The notes beneath the pieces were generated by a model, which saw only the letters and a list, made by a program, of their open reading frames with translations, did not search any database and was not told the DNA's origin. Below, in pieces: positions 22,328-33,274 of a DNA stretch of 44,318 nt (the stretch's first letter is position 1; the number at the start of each line of letters is the position of its first letter). Source of the DNA: Devosiaceae bacterium MH13. Lineage in GTDB: Bacteria; Pseudomonadota; Alphaproteobacteria; Rhizobiales; MH13. Location of the stretch: NCBI GenBank assembly GCA_019192585.1, contig JAHCMG010000065.1, forward strand, positions 1 through 44,318, written 5' to 3'. The translations under genes and the position numbers were made by a program.

Positions 22328-25300
22328 ATGCAGATCGCACGCGCCTCCATCGAAAAGCCGCTCTACACCTGGCTTCTGATCCTGTTCTGCCTGTTCGGCG
22401 GCATCGCCGGCTATACGGGCGTGGGCAAGCTGGAAGACCCAACCTTCACGCTCAAATCCGCGCTCGTCATCACCCCCTATCCCGGCGCGTCCGCCTCTGA
22501 GGTCGCGAGCGAAGTCTCCGAAGTGCTGGAGGCTGAAATCCAGCAAATGGGCGAGATCGACACCATCCTGTCGCGCAATGTGCCGGGCCTTTCGGTCATT
22601 GAAGTGGAGATGCAAGACACGTTCGACGGCACCGAACTGCCACAGATCTGGGACGATCTGCGCGACCGCGTCGACAATGCGCGCGGCTCGCTGCCGCCGG
22701 GTGCCTTGCCGCCCACCATCAATGACAGTTTCGGCGATGTGTTTGGCGTTTTCTACGCCGTCAAAGCCCCAGGCTTCTCAGACGCCCAGGTCTGGGAGAT
22801 CGCGACCTTTCTGCGCCGCGAGGTGCTGACCGTTCCGGGCGTCGCCAATGTTGAGGCTGCGGGTCTGCCTGAGGAAGCGATCTACATCGAGCCCTCGCAA
22901 GCCTCGCTTGCCAATCTCGGCGTCGACCCCGGCGCAATCATCTCCGCAGTTCAACAGGCCAACGCGCTGAACGTGACCGGTGAAGCATCCTCTGACGGCC
23001 GCCAGGTCGAGATCGATTCCCCCGAGCCCGACGACAGTGTGTCGGCCATCTCGCGCCTGACCTTTGGTGTTCAAGGCGAGGTGCTCAACCTCACTGATTT
23101 CTCGAACGTCTACCGCGCGCGCGTCGACCAGCCGAGCCAAATCATCCGCCACAATGGCGAGCAAGGCTTCACGCTGGCGATTGCCGGTCTGACCAGCGCC
23201 AACATCGTCACGGTCGGCCAAGCGATCGAGGAAAAGATCACGGCCCTTGAGGGCGTCCTGCCCTTGGGCGTTGAGCTTTCGCCGATCTACGAGCAGCACC
23301 GGGTCGTCGATGCGGCGAACGCGGAGTCACTCCAAAACGTTCTCATCTCGGTCGGCATCGTGATCGGCGTTTTGGCCCTGTTCATGGGCTGGCGCTCGGC
23401 GATCGTGGTCGGCGTTTCACTGCTCCTCACGGTGAGTTTCACCTTCTTCTTCATGAACCTGTTCGACATCAAGGTCGAACGGATCAGCCTCGGCGCGCTG
23501 ATCATCGCCATGGGCATGCTGGTCGACAACGCGATCGTTGTCGCCGAGGGCATGCAGGTGGAGATGCGGAAGGGCCGCAAGGCGAAGGATGCTGCAGCCG
23601 AGGTCGCGCGCAAGACGCAGTTCCCGCTACTTGGCGCGACCGTCATCGGCATCCTGGCGTTTGCCGGCATCGGGCTGAGCCCCGACAGCTCGGGCGAGTT
23701 CCTGTTCTCTCTGTTCGCCGTGATCGGCATCTCGCTGATGCTCAGCTGGCTCCTCGCCGTGACCGTCACGCCGCTGTTCGCAAGCTACATGTTCAAGGTG
23801 GGCGGTCTTGCCGAGGGCAAGGACCCGTACGACACGCTGTTCTTCCGCATGTATGGCGGCCTGGTGCGCGGCGCGCTGGCGGTCCGCTGGCTCGTGATCC
23901 CGGCGCTGATCGGCATCACTGTCACCTGCATGTGGGCGATGAGCCTGGTCACGCAGCAATTCTTTCCGCCCGCCAACACGCCGCTGTTCTACCTGAACTA
24001 TCAGGCGGCGCAGGGCACCTCGATCCACGAGACGGCGGATGATCTCGCGGTCGTGGAGGATTGGCTTTCGGATAGGCCGGACGTGTTGGCGTTTACCAGC
24101 TCGGCGGGTGGCCCGTTCTCGCGCTACACGCTTACCTATACGCCATCGGATCGTGACCCTGCCTATGGGCAGATCATCATCCGCGCCGAGAGCTTCCAGG
24201 CGGTCGAAGCGCTGCGCGCTGACCTCGATGCGTTCGCGCTCGACGCGCTGCCATGGGCCGAAGTGCGCACGCAGCAGATCATCTACGGCCCGCCGGTTGG
24301 CGCCGATGTCGAGGTGCGCATTTCGGGGCCGGACCCGAACGTCCTGCGCGAACTTGCGGACGAAGCGCAGCTCGTCTTCGAGACGGCGACGGACAATCTG
24401 CTCACCGAGCGGATCGATTGGCGCGAGCGCGAACTGACCGTGCAACCGATCTTCGCAGCCGAGCGCGCGCAGGCCCTCGGTGTCACCCGGGCCGACGTGT
24501 CCCAATCGATCGCGATTGCGACCGATGGTCTGCGGGCGGGCGTATTCCGCGAGCAAGACCGGCTGATCCCGATCCTGGTCCGCACGCCCCGCGAGGAGCA
24601 GACAGAAAACGGGCTGGTGCTCGATCAGAAGGTCTTCTCGCGCGCCACCCAGGACTATGTGCCGCTCGAGCAGGTGATCGATGGGTTCGATGTAGAGGTG
24701 CGGGACACCTTGATAGAGCGCCGCAACCGCGTGCCGACGATCTCGGTACAGTCCTTCACGCCTCCCGGCGTGATGCCGCCGACCGCATTCGGTGAGGTTC
24801 GCGAGCAGATCGAGGCGATTGCCATCCCGCCGGGCTACACGCTCGAATGGGGCGGCGAATATGAAAGCTCGACCGAAGCGCAAATAAGCTTGGCAAGCCA
24901 GATGCCCCTCGCCTTCGGCGCGATGCTGCTGCTGACGATCCTGGTGTTCGGCAAACTGCGCCAGACCTTCGTGATCTGGACCGTGGTTCCGATGGCCGTG
25001 AACGGCGTGGCGCTTGGCCTCTTGTTCACCGGGTTGCCGTTCAGCTTCACGGCGCTGCTGGGCCTTCTGTCGCTGAAAGGGATGCTGATCAAGAACGGCA
25101 TCGTTCTGATCGAGGAGATCGACGCTCAGAAGGAAGAGCATGGCAAGCTGCAAAGCGATGCCATTGTCTACGCCTCCAAGAGCCGTCTGCGCCCTGTGGT
25201 GCTGGCTGCCGGCACGACCATTCTGGGCCTACTGCCGCTTGTCGCCGACCCGTTCTTCGCCTCGATGGCAGTGGCCATTATGGCCGGGCTCGGCTTCGCA

Positions 25301-25498
25301 ACCATCCTCACGCTGATCGGCGTGCCGGTTCTCTACCACACTTACCTGCGCAAAGAGCGCGTACATGAGAAGCGCATCCGAAAAGAGGAGAAGCTGCGCC
25401 TGAAAGAGGAGAAGAAAGCGGCCAAGGGCAAGAAAGGCGAACCCAAGCCCTCCAACGATGATGAGTCGCACGACCTGCAACCGGTCGCGGCGGAATAG
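22328..25498 (+). CDS. RND-family efflux transporter, AcrB-like
   Basis: Inner-membrane proton-driven efflux pump of 1056 residues with the duplicated RND layout: an N-terminal helix near 12-30, a large periplasmic loop, helices from about 335, a second loop and the C-terminal helix bundle. The proton-relay motif in TM4 reads GMLVDNAIVVAEG (Asp400, Asn401), so only one of the two acidic residues of AcrB is present, as in several RND subgroups. The TM10 lysine (LIKNGIVLIEE, Lys922) is conserved. The last ~45 residues are a highly charged Lys/Glu tail. RBS GGAGGA overlaps the end of the adaptor gene. Substrates are likely hydrophobic drugs or metabolites. Confidence 0.93.
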   Translation: MQIARASIEKPLYTWLLILFCLFGGIAGYTGVGKLEDPTFTLKSALVITPYPGASASEVASEVSEVLEAEIQQMGEIDTILSRNVPGLSVIEVEMQDTFDGTELPQIWDDLRDRVDNARGSLPPGALPPTINDSFGDVFGVFYAVKAPGFSDAQVWEIATFLRREVLTVPGVANVEAAGLPEEAIYIEPSQASLANLGVDPGAIISAVQQANALNVTGEASSDGRQVEIDSPEPDDSVSAISRLTFGVQGEVLNLTDFSNVYRARVDQPSQIIRHNGEQGFTLAIAGLTSANIVTVGQAIEEKITALEGVLPLGVELSPIYEQHRVVDAANAESLQNVLISVGIVIGVLALFMGWRSAIVVGVSLLLTVSFTFFFMNLFDIKVERISLGALIIAMGMLVDNAIVVAEGMQVEMRKGRKAKDAAAEVARKTQFPLLGATVIGILAFAGIGLSPDSSGEFLFSLFAVIGISLMLSWLLAVTVTPLFASYMFKVGGLAEGKDPYDTLFFRMYGGLVRGALAVRWLVIPALIGITVTCMWAMSLVTQQFFPPANTPLFYLNYQAAQGTSIHETADDLAVVEDWLSDRPDVLAFTSSAGGPFSRYTLTYTPSDRDPAYGQIIIRAESFQAVEALRADLDAFALDALPWAEVRTQQIIYGPPVGADVEVRISGPDPNVLRELADEAQLVFETATDNLLTERIDWRERELTVQPIFAAERAQALGVTRADVSQSIAIATDGLRAGVFREQDRLIPILVRTPREEQTENGLVLDQKVFSRATQDYVPLEQVIDGFDVEVRDTLIERRNRVPTISVQSFTPPGVMPPTAFGEVREQIEAIAIPPGYTLEWGGEYESSTEAQISLASQMPLAFGAMLLLTILVFGKLRQTFVIWTVVPMAVNGVALGLLFTGLPFSFTALLGLLSLKGMLIKNGIVLIEEIDAQKEEHGKLQSDAIVYASKSRLRPVVLAAGTTILGLLPLVADPFFASMAVAIMAGLGFATILTLIGVPVLYHTYLRKERVHEKRIRKEEKLRLKEEKKAAKGKKGEPKPSNDDESHDLQPVAAE

Positions 25499-25507
25499 GA
25501 AAGCACG

Positions 25508-26206
25508 ATGTTTGTCGACACGGTGGACGGCTCCCGCCAAGCCGCTGAACCCAACACCTATGTTGCTGATGATCTGGGCGAAGCGTTCACACTGCTGCCC
25601 CGGTTCATCCGCAGCCAGAACGGGCTCCCTCCTTTTGCGCAAGGCAGTGCCCCAGTTCGCGCGAGTTCGATCCACGATGTGGCGCTGCTGCTTGCGGACT
25701 ATGTCGCCGACTATCTTGGCACGTTCCATGGCGAGCCGTTTGTCGCGACGCGCTATGAGCCGGCCTATGGGCGGCTCAACGCCAACCGCATGTGGGATGA
25801 GGCACATTTTCAGATGCATTGGGAACCGCTGCGCGGTCGCGGCCGGCGCACGGTCTACGACCTCAATGTCGGCGCCCATGATCTGGCCTTCATCGCCTCT
25901 GAGCTGCCGGCTGATCGGCGCGATGCAGTGGCCTTGTGCGAGCGGCTCGACAGCAAACAGGACAAGCTGATTGATCTGGCATGGGAGAACAGCGTCCGCT
26001 TTCTCGACGGCGTCGATTTCGAGGCCTGGAAACGCTGGTCGCTGAGCCTAGGTGCACTGGTGCCGTTCGTGCCGCGTGAGACGCCGGGCCGGTTTAGCGT
26101 TTGCCTTGAGGCGGGGCCCGTCACCCTGCCCGTTGAGGCGCGCCGGGTCAGCTACCATGTCGCGGACGCGGTCCGGCGCACATCCAACCTTCTGTCGCTG
26201 CTCTAG
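25508..26206 (+). CDS. Protein of unknown function downstream of RND pump
   Basis: 232-residue soluble protein that I do not recognise. It starts 9 bases after the RND stop with an AGGAAAG ribosome site, so it is probably cotranscribed with the pump. It has no signal peptide or membrane segment and is predicted mixed alpha/beta. Conspicuous features are aromatic-rich stretches (WDEAHFQMHWEPL near residue 96, FEAWKRWSLSLG near 175) and a HDLAFIASEL segment. No catalytic motif is evident. Codon usage matches the neighbours, supporting a real gene. Confidence 0.7.
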   Translation: MFVDTVDGSRQAAEPNTYVADDLGEAFTLLPRFIRSQNGLPPFAQGSAPVRASSIHDVALLLADYVADYLGTFHGEPFVATRYEPAYGRLNANRMWDEAHFQMHWEPLRGRGRRTVYDLNVGAHDLAFIASELPADRRDAVALCERLDSKQDKLIDLAWENSVRFLDGVDFEAWKRWSLSLGALVPFVPRETPGRFSVCLEAGPVTLPVEARRVSYHVADAVRRTSNLLSLL

Positions 26207-26237
26207 CGCAGACCCCGCACCCCCCAAGGATGATACA

Positions 26238-26888
26238 ATGAAAGCCGTCTTTTTTGGCTCGATCGGCACGCTTGTCGAAACGTCTGAACTGCAACGCAAC
26301 TGCTTCAACCAAGCCTTCCGCGAGCATGGGCTCGACTGGCACTGGGACCGTGAGACCTATCGCGACATGCTCGCCATTTCCGGCGGCAAAGCGCGCGTCG
26401 CACGATTTGCCGAAACCCACGGCGCACAGGTCGATGCCGGCGCCGTCCACGCCACGAAGGTGGCGCTGTTTCACAAAGGCCTCGCCGAAGAGAAGCCGCC
26501 AGCGCGCGCCGGCGTCGCCGCGGTAATCGGTGAAGCGAAGAACGCCGGCTTGAAGCTGGCGCTGGTCTCCACGACCGATAAAGCAGCACTCGATCTGGTG
26601 TTGCGCAACACGCCGGAATTGGCGCCGGACCGCTTCGACCTTGTGATGTCGTCAGCGCTCGGACTGCCGCAGAAGCCGTCCCCCTCGGCGTACCATCATG
26701 CGCTGGGCTATTTCGATCTCGCTGCAGCCGAGGTGACCGCGATTGAAGACAACGCCCCCGGAGCCGTATCGGCCAAAGCGGCCGGCCTGCGGGTTGTCGC
26801 CTATCCCGGCGCCAACACGGCCGACCAGGACTATGGCGACGCGGACCTGACCGTGACCGGCGACCTTAAGAGCGCCGTGTTCGGCTAA
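26238..26888 (+). CDS. HAD-fold protein lacking motif I aspartates
   Basis: Haloacid-dehalogenase-superfamily protein of 216 residues with a helical cap (about 15-85), resembling beta-phosphoglucomutase/CbbY-type members. Motif II (LALVSTTDK, Ser111/Thr112), the motif III lysine (LPQKPSPSAY, Lys146) and motif IV (AIEDN, Glu170/Asp171) are intact. Motif I, normally FDxDGT, reads FFGSIGTL: the nucleophile Asp is Gly7 and the general acid/base Asp is Ile9. Phosphatase chemistry by the usual mechanism is therefore not expected. The start at 26238 has AAGGA seven bases upstream. The gene overlaps the next as TAATG, so the two are coupled. Confidence 0.82.
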   Translation: MKAVFFGSIGTLVETSELQRNCFNQAFREHGLDWHWDRETYRDMLAISGGKARVARFAETHGAQVDAGAVHATKVALFHKGLAEEKPPARAGVAAVIGEAKNAGLKLALVSTTDKAALDLVLRNTPELAPDRFDLVMSSALGLPQKPSPSAYHHALGYFDLAAAEVTAIEDNAPGAVSAKAAGLRVVAYPGANTADQDYGDADLTVTGDLKSAVFG

Positions 26889-27652
26889 TGCCCTCCGCAA
26901 TGGATGGCCTCTCTCAGAGGCCCTTTGAACCGATCGAACAGGTGTCGCTCGACCCGGCTGTGATCCGTCAGCGTTTGGCGGACCTTGGTGTCGTGAAGCT
27001 GGCCGAGCCACTGCCCAGCGCGCAGGCGTTTTACGCGCTGATCGAGGCGCTCGGCACGCCGATGTTCACGCAGGGCGAGACCCCCGTGGAGGGCCTGCCC
27101 ATGCTCAATGTGGTCTCGAATGTCGGGCGCAAGGTGCCGCCGCGCAGCGTCTTTCACACCGACACCAGCTATGTGCCGCGCCCGCCGGCCTATAGCGCGC
27201 TGTACGCCGTCGACGTGCCCCAGCAGGGCGGGGCGACGCTGTTCACCAATCAGTTCGAAGCGGCTGAGGCGCTGCCGGCGCGCGTGCGCGAAGCGCTGAT
27301 GGATGCCGCTGTGCTGCACGTTGCGACGGGCGTCGAGGATGCCACCCAAACCTGGCATCCGCTGTTCAGGAAGCACCCGGACTCCAAGCGCTTCGCGCTA
27401 TATCTGAGCTCTGTTGCGCGGATGAAGCGGCTGAAGCCCCGCGCCAACGCGGGGGACCGGACGGGCTTGCTCCCGCTCCTCTATCGGCGGTCGATCCGTC
27501 GGCACCTCAAGCATCGCCATGTCTGGCGGCCCGGCGATGTGGTGATCTGGGACAATCGCTGCACGCTGCACGCCGCCGATCACAGTGATGTGGTCGGCCG
27601 CCGGGTTCTCTACCGCGGCATGGTGCAGGGCGAGACGCCCTATTGGGGCTGA
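26888..27652 (+). CDS. TauD/TfdA-family 2-oxoglutarate dioxygenase
   Basis: Non-haem Fe(II)/2-oxoglutarate dioxygenase of 254 residues. The iron ligands are His90 and Asp92 in VFHTDTSY and the distal histidine at about 228 in WDNRCTLHAADH; the 2-oxoglutarate arginine lies in VVGRRVLYRG (239 or 243). TauD/TfdA members oxidise sulfonates, aryloxyacetates, quaternary amines and similar compounds; nothing here fixes the substrate. An alternative start is four codons downstream. It is coupled to the preceding HAD-fold gene and convergent with the fatty-acid oxidation gene. Confidence 0.88.
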   Translation: MPSAMDGLSQRPFEPIEQVSLDPAVIRQRLADLGVVKLAEPLPSAQAFYALIEALGTPMFTQGETPVEGLPMLNVVSNVGRKVPPRSVFHTDTSYVPRPPAYSALYAVDVPQQGGATLFTNQFEAAEALPARVREALMDAAVLHVATGVEDATQTWHPLFRKHPDSKRFALYLSSVARMKRLKPRANAGDRTGLLPLLYRRSIRRHLKHRHVWRPGDVVIWDNRCTLHAADHSDVVGRRVLYRGMVQGETPYWG

Positions 27653-27660
27653 ATCAGCCC

Positions 27661-29618
27661 CTATTCGGCGGGGTGTTCGAGCATGAACATCGGGCCGCCG
27701 CGCCAGCGCGGGAACCCATAGCCATTGACCATCACCACATCGACGTCTTCGGGGCGCCGCGCGATGCCTTCGGCAAGAATGGCGCGCGCTTCGCTTTGCA
27801 TGGCATCGATAATGCGCTTGGTGATCTCGGCTTGCGAGATAGGATTGCGGGTTACGTTCTTGGCTTTGGCGTTTAGCAGCACCAGCTCTTCAACCCAAGG
27901 AGACTTGGTCGCCTTGCCGTCCACATAGTCGTACCAGCCCTTGCCGTTCTTGCGGCCAAACCGGTCCGCCTCGCACAGCTTATCGCCGAGATCGACATAG
28001 CGCTGGTTGGGGTCGCGGGTGGCCGCCTGGCGCTTGCGGGTCGCCCACGAAATGTCGAGCCCAGCAAGGTCCTGCATTTCGAAGATGCCCATGGGAAAGC
28101 CGAAGGCCCGCATGGCTTCATCGACATCCCAGGGCATGGCGCCGTCTTCAACCATATATTCGCACTCGCGGCGGTAGGCCGACATGATGCGGTTGCCGAT
28201 AAAGCCCTCGCAGACGCCCGAAGGCACAGCGATCTTTTTGAGGCGCCGGCCCAGGGCGAAGCCCATCGCCGCGGCGTGGGGGGAGACGCCGTCGGGGAGA
28301 ACCACTTCGAGAAGCTTCATAATGTGGGCGGGCGAAAAGAAGTGCAGCCCGATCACGCGCTCGGGATGGGCTGTGCTCGCCGCCAGCTGGGCAATGTCGA
28401 GGTACGACGTGTTGGTCGCAATGACAGCCTCGGGCCCGACGGCGGCATCAATGGCGCTGAGCACGCCCGCCTTGACGTCCATGTCTTCAAAAACGGCCTC
28501 GATGATCAGCTGCGCATCGGCCAGTGCGCTGTAGCTGGTCGAACAGGTGAGCCGGCCCAGCGCCGCTTGCAGGGCCGCGTCATCCAAAAGACCGCGGCGG
28601 TGGCTGTCCGACAGAATGCCGGTGATCCGGGTCTTGCCCGCCTCTAAGGCGTCCTCGTCGCGCTCGATGAGCGACACGTCGAGGCCGGCAAGAAGGCACG
28701 CCGCGGCGATGCCAGCACCCATGGTGCCGCCGCCGATCACCCCGATCTTGGTGAGGCTTTCCACTTTGATGTCTTTGAGTTCGGGCAGCTTCCCGCTCGA
28801 GCGTTCAGCGAAGAAGATGTGGCGCAGGGCGGCGCATTGCGGGTCGGCCTTTAGGTCGAGGAACGTTTTGCGCTCGGCGGCCAGTGCATCCTTGGCGGGC
28901 AAGCGGAGCGCGTTGAGCACCGCCTCGATGGCGGCCGATGGCGCCTTGGTTCCCTTAGCGCGCTTGCGGGTGCTCTCGGCCCGGCGCTCCAGGGCATCGT
29001 AGTCGGCGCCGCCCAGCGGTTGACGCTGGGCCAATGGTTGCGGCAGGGGCGCGGCCTTGATGGCGTGGGCGAAGGTTTGGGCCGCGTCGGTCAGGTCACC
29101 GCTGACCATCTTGTCGATCAGCCCCCATTGCATCGCCTTGTCGGCACCTATGGGTTTGCCGCCAGCGACCATGGTCAGCGCGTGATCGGCAGCGATCAGC
29201 CGAGGCAGCCGAACTGTGCCGCCAGCGCCGGGGATCAGGCCGAGCGTCACTTCGGGCAAGCCAAGCGATGTGCTCTCGTCCGCCAACCGATAGTGGCAGC
29301 CCAAGGCAAGCTCGAGCCCGCCACCGAGCACGGTGCCATGCAGCGCGGCGACCCAAGGCTTGCTGGTCGCTTCGATGGCAAGCACCACATCGGCGAGAAC
29401 CGGTTCGATCGGTGGCTTGTCGAACTCGCGCACATCGGCGCCCGCGGTGAAGGTGCGGCCCGCGCCGCGTAGGACCACCGCGCCGACCTCAGAATCCGCT
29501 TCGGTGCGGGCAATGGCGTCCATCAGGCCGGATCGGACGGCGTGGCTCGCCGCGTTTACCGGCGGATTGTCGATGGTGACGATGGCCAGGCCATCGTGCG
29601 TCTCAACGCTGACAGCCA

Positions 29619-29619
<1 letters not shown>
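27661..29619 (-). CDS. Bifunctional enoyl-CoA hydratase / 3-hydroxyacyl-CoA dehydrogenase
   Basis: FadJ/FadB-like multifunctional protein of 652 residues. The N-terminal crotonase domain (about 1-190) has the oxyanion-hole segments RTFTAGADVREF and LHGTVLGGGLELALG. A linker of about 90 residues leads to the NAD-binding hydroxyacyl-CoA dehydrogenase domain starting at IGVIGGGTMGAGIA (near 295). The C-terminal domains end with RWRGGPMFMLEH. It would convert crotonyl-CoA via 3-hydroxybutyryl-CoA to acetoacetyl-CoA, or act on longer enoyl-CoAs. It overlaps the glutaryl-CoA dehydrogenase gene as TAATG, and glutaryl-CoA dehydrogenase yields exactly its substrate, crotonyl-CoA. Confidence 0.93.
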
Positions 29620-30848
<1,229 letters not shown>

Positions 30849-30910
30849 GTCTGACTCCCTAGCGGCTTTGCCTATCAATACCGTCTGACAAAATACTTCA
30901 ATATTAAAAT

Positions 30911-30925
30911 ATTTCAACTTGAAAT
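30911..30925. promoter_or_regulatory. Perfect palindrome in gcdH / anthranilate divergent promoter region
   Basis: ATTTCAA-C-TTGAAAT is a perfect inverted repeat inside a conspicuously AT-rich 125-base gap. Another TTCAA half-site lies at 30897-30901, and AAATATTT at 30907-30914 is also palindromic. TTGAAA at 30919-30924 could be a -35 element for the rightward operon, with TACGTT 17 bases on as a weak -10, so a bound repressor would block it. The MarR protein encoded in the operon is the natural candidate (inference). Confidence 0.6.
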
Positions 30926-30979
30926 GTTTTTTTTCCTGCTCTACGTTTTTCGTCAGATCAACGCAAAGGAGCGATGTGG

Positions 30980-33274
30980 ATGCGCATTGCGTGCCTAGGT
31001 GGCGGCCCGGCGGGCCTGTATTTTGGGATTTCGATGAAGCTGCGCGACCCCAGCGCGCAAGTCGATGTTCTCGAGCGCAACCGCGCCGATGACACCTTCG
31101 GCTGGGGCGTTGTTTTGTCCGATGAAGCGCTCGGCAACCTTGCGGCCAACGACCCGGTCAGTGCTCAAACCATTCGCGACAACTTCGCCTATTGGGATGA
31201 TGTTGCGCTGGTCCATGACGGCAAGCGCACCGTGTCGAGCGGCCACGGGTTTTGCGGCATTGGGCGCCACAAGCTTTTGCTGATCTTGCAAGCGCGGGCC
31301 CGTGAGCTTGGCGTCAATCTTCACTTCGAGCAGGAAGTCGACAGCGCCTCGGCCTACATGGATGATTATGACCTAGTCATCGCGGCCGACGGCCTGAACT
31401 CGAAGACGCGCAACGAGTTTGCAGACATCTTCAAGCCGCAGATCGATCAGCGGCTGTGCCAATTCGTGTGGCTTGGAACGCACCAGAAATTCGATGATGC
31501 GTTCACTTTCATCTTCGAGCAGACCGACAAGGGCTGGCTTTGGGCGCACGCCTACCAGTTCGACGATGAGACAGCGACGTTCATCGTCGAGTGCTCGCAG
31601 TCGACCTTCGATGCCTATGGCTTTGGCGAGATGAGCCAAGCCGAATCCATCGCGGTGTGCGAAGAGATCTTCAAGGATCATCTTGGCGGCCATCCGCTGA
31701 TGACCAACGCGAACCATATTCGCGGCTCGGCCTGGCTGCGCTTCCCGCGCGTTCTTTGCGACAAATGGAGCCACAAGAACGTGGTGCTGATGGGCGACGC
31801 GGCGGCGACCGCGCATTTCTCCATCGGCTCTGGCAGCCGGCTCGCCATGGAGAGTGCGATCGCGCTTGCGGAGTATCTGCAAAGCGAGCCCGATCTGGAG
31901 ACTGCACTGGAGCGCTATGAAAGCGAGCGGCGCCTTGAGGTGCTGCGCTTGCAATCCGCGGCGCGTAACTCGCTTGAATGGTTCGAGAACGTGGAGCGCT
32001 ATCTCGACCTTGATAGCGTTCAGCTGAACTATTCGATGCTAACCCGCTCGCAGCGGATCAGCCACGAAAACCTGCGTGCGCGCGACAAGCAGTGGCTTGA
32101 AAGCGCCGAGCGCTGGTTCATGGAGCAGGCGGGCGCCGGCTCCAATGCCCCCGTTCGTCCGCCCATGTTCGCGCCCTTCAAGCTGCGCGACATGGAGCTC
32201 AAGAACCGCATCGTCGTCTCGCCGATGGCGCAATACAAGGCGGTCGATGGCTGCCCGACGGACTGGCACCTGATCCATTACGGCGAACGTGCCAAAGGCG
32301 GCGCCGGGCTCGTCTATACCGAGATGACATGCGTATCGGCGGACGGTCGGATCACGCCGGGTTGCCCGGGCCTGTATACCCCCGAGCACGAAGCCGCATG
32401 GGCGCGCTTGACGCAGTTTGTGCACGCTGAGACCGAGGCCAAGATCTGCTGTCAGATCGGCCATGCCGGTCGCAAAGGCTCCACCCGGATCGGGTGGGAG
32501 GGCATGGACCAACCGCTTGAAAGTGGCAACTGGCCGCTGATGTCCGCGTCGCCGATCGCGTGGTCGGACGACAATGCGGTGCCCCAAGAGATGACCACCG
32601 AACAGATGGCCGCGGTGAAGGACGAGTTCGTCGCCGCAGCCCAAATGGCAGAGCGCGCCGGGTTCGACATGATCGAACTGCACGCCGCGCACGGCTATCT
32701 GCTGTCGTCGTTCATCTCGCCTGTGTCGAACCATCGCCAGGATGCCTATGGCGGCAGCCTCGAGAACCGCATGCGCTACCCGCTTGAGGTGTTTGCAGCG
32801 GTGCGCGCCGTTTGGCCCGAGCACAAGCCGATGGCGGTGCGCATCTCGGCGAGCGACTGGGTGGGCGACGAAGGCATCACCGCCGAAGACGCCGTTGCAA
32901 TCGCCGACATGTTCTCGGCGGCCGGCGCGGACATTATTGATGTGTCGGCGGGGCAAACCTCAACTGAGGCACGGCCCGTCTACGGCCGCATGTTCCAGAC
33001 CCCGTTCTCCGATCGCATTCGCAACGAGCGCGGGATCAAGACCATGGCGGTCGGCAACATTACCGAGCCGGACCATGTGAACTCGATCCTGATGGCCGGA
33101 CGGGCGGATCTCGTCTGCCTCGCGCGACCGCATCTGAGCGACCCCTATTGGACGCTGCGCGCAGGGACGTCGCTGGGCGATCGGCTGGAAGCCTGGCCGA
33201 AGCCTTATGCGGCGGGCCGCGACCAGGCCTGGCGGCTTGCCGACAAAGAACTTGAAATGGCAGGGCGCGCATGA
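30980..33274 (+). CDS. abmA: 2-aminobenzoyl-CoA monooxygenase/reductase (fused flavoprotein)
   Basis: Fusion of two flavoproteins, 764 residues. Residues 1 to about 390 form a class A flavin monooxygenase (salicylate hydroxylase-like: [12 protein letters not shown] at 4-15, and the GD motif at about 272 in [16 protein letters not shown]). Residues about 395-764 form an old-yellow-enzyme reductase ([23 protein letters not shown] at 568-571, [10 protein letters not shown]). This architecture is that of the Azoarcus evansii enzyme, which hydroxylates and then reduces 2-aminobenzoyl-CoA to 2-amino-5-oxocyclohex-1-ene-carboxyl-CoA. The ATG at 30980 was chosen: AAGGAG is 8 bases upstream, whereas an ATG six bases earlier would leave only two. 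First gene of a long operon; overlaps the next as ATGA. Confidence 0.93.
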   Translation: MRIACLGGGPAGLYFGISMKLRDPSAQVDVLERNRADDTFGWGVVLSDEALGNLAANDPVSAQTIRDNFAYWDDVALVHDGKRTVSSGHGFCGIGRHKLLLILQARARELGVNLHFEQEVDSASAYMDDYDLVIAADGLNSKTRNEFADIFKPQIDQRLCQFVWLGTHQKFDDAFTFIFEQTDKGWLWAHAYQFDDETATFIVECSQSTFDAYGFGEMSQAESIAVCEEIFKDHLGGHPLMTNANHIRGSAWLRFPRVLCDKWSHKNVVLMGDAAATAHFSIGSGSRLAMESAIALAEYLQSEPDLETALERYESERRLEVLRLQSAARNSLEWFENVERYLDLDSVQLNYSMLTRSQRISHENLRARDKQWLESAERWFMEQAGAGSNAPVRPPMFAPFKLRDMELKNRIVVSPMAQYKAVDGCPTDWHLIHYGERAKGGAGLVYTEMTCVSADGRITPGCPGLYTPEHEAAWARLTQFVHAETEAKICCQIGHAGRKGSTRIGWEGMDQPLESGNWPLMSASPIAWSDDNAVPQEMTTEQMAAVKDEFVAAAQMAERAGFDMIELHAAHGYLLSSFISPVSNHRQDAYGGSLENRMRYPLEVFAAVRAVWPEHKPMAVRISASDWVGDEGITAEDAVAIADMFSAAGADIIDVSAGQTSTEARPVYGRMFQTPFSDRIRNERGIKTMAVGNITEPDHVNSILMAGRADLVCLARPHLSDPYWTLRAGTSLGDRLEAWPKPYAAGRDQAWRLADKELEMAGRA

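Noticed and set aside
21269-22615. 448-codon open frame on the minus strand over the RND adaptor
   Set aside because: Antisense to a well-supported adaptor gene with signal peptide and HlyD features; its own translation has biased His/Arg/Gly composition typical of a shadow frame.
23627-25153. 508-codon open frame on the minus strand over the RND pump
   Set aside because: Opposite strand of conserved transmembrane pump sequence; Arg/Gln/His-rich with no known fold.
25350-25440. Purine-rich repetitive stretch (GAG/AAG units) near the end of the RND gene
   Set aside because: It encodes the charged Lys/Glu tail of the pump in frame and shows no exact tandem unit, so it is coding low complexity rather than a DNA repeat.
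30911-30934. Palindrome followed by eight T residues, resembling an intrinsic terminator
   Set aside because: The stem is AT-rich with a one-base centre, and it lies between two divergent start codons where nothing needs terminating; an operator overlapping a -35 element fits better.
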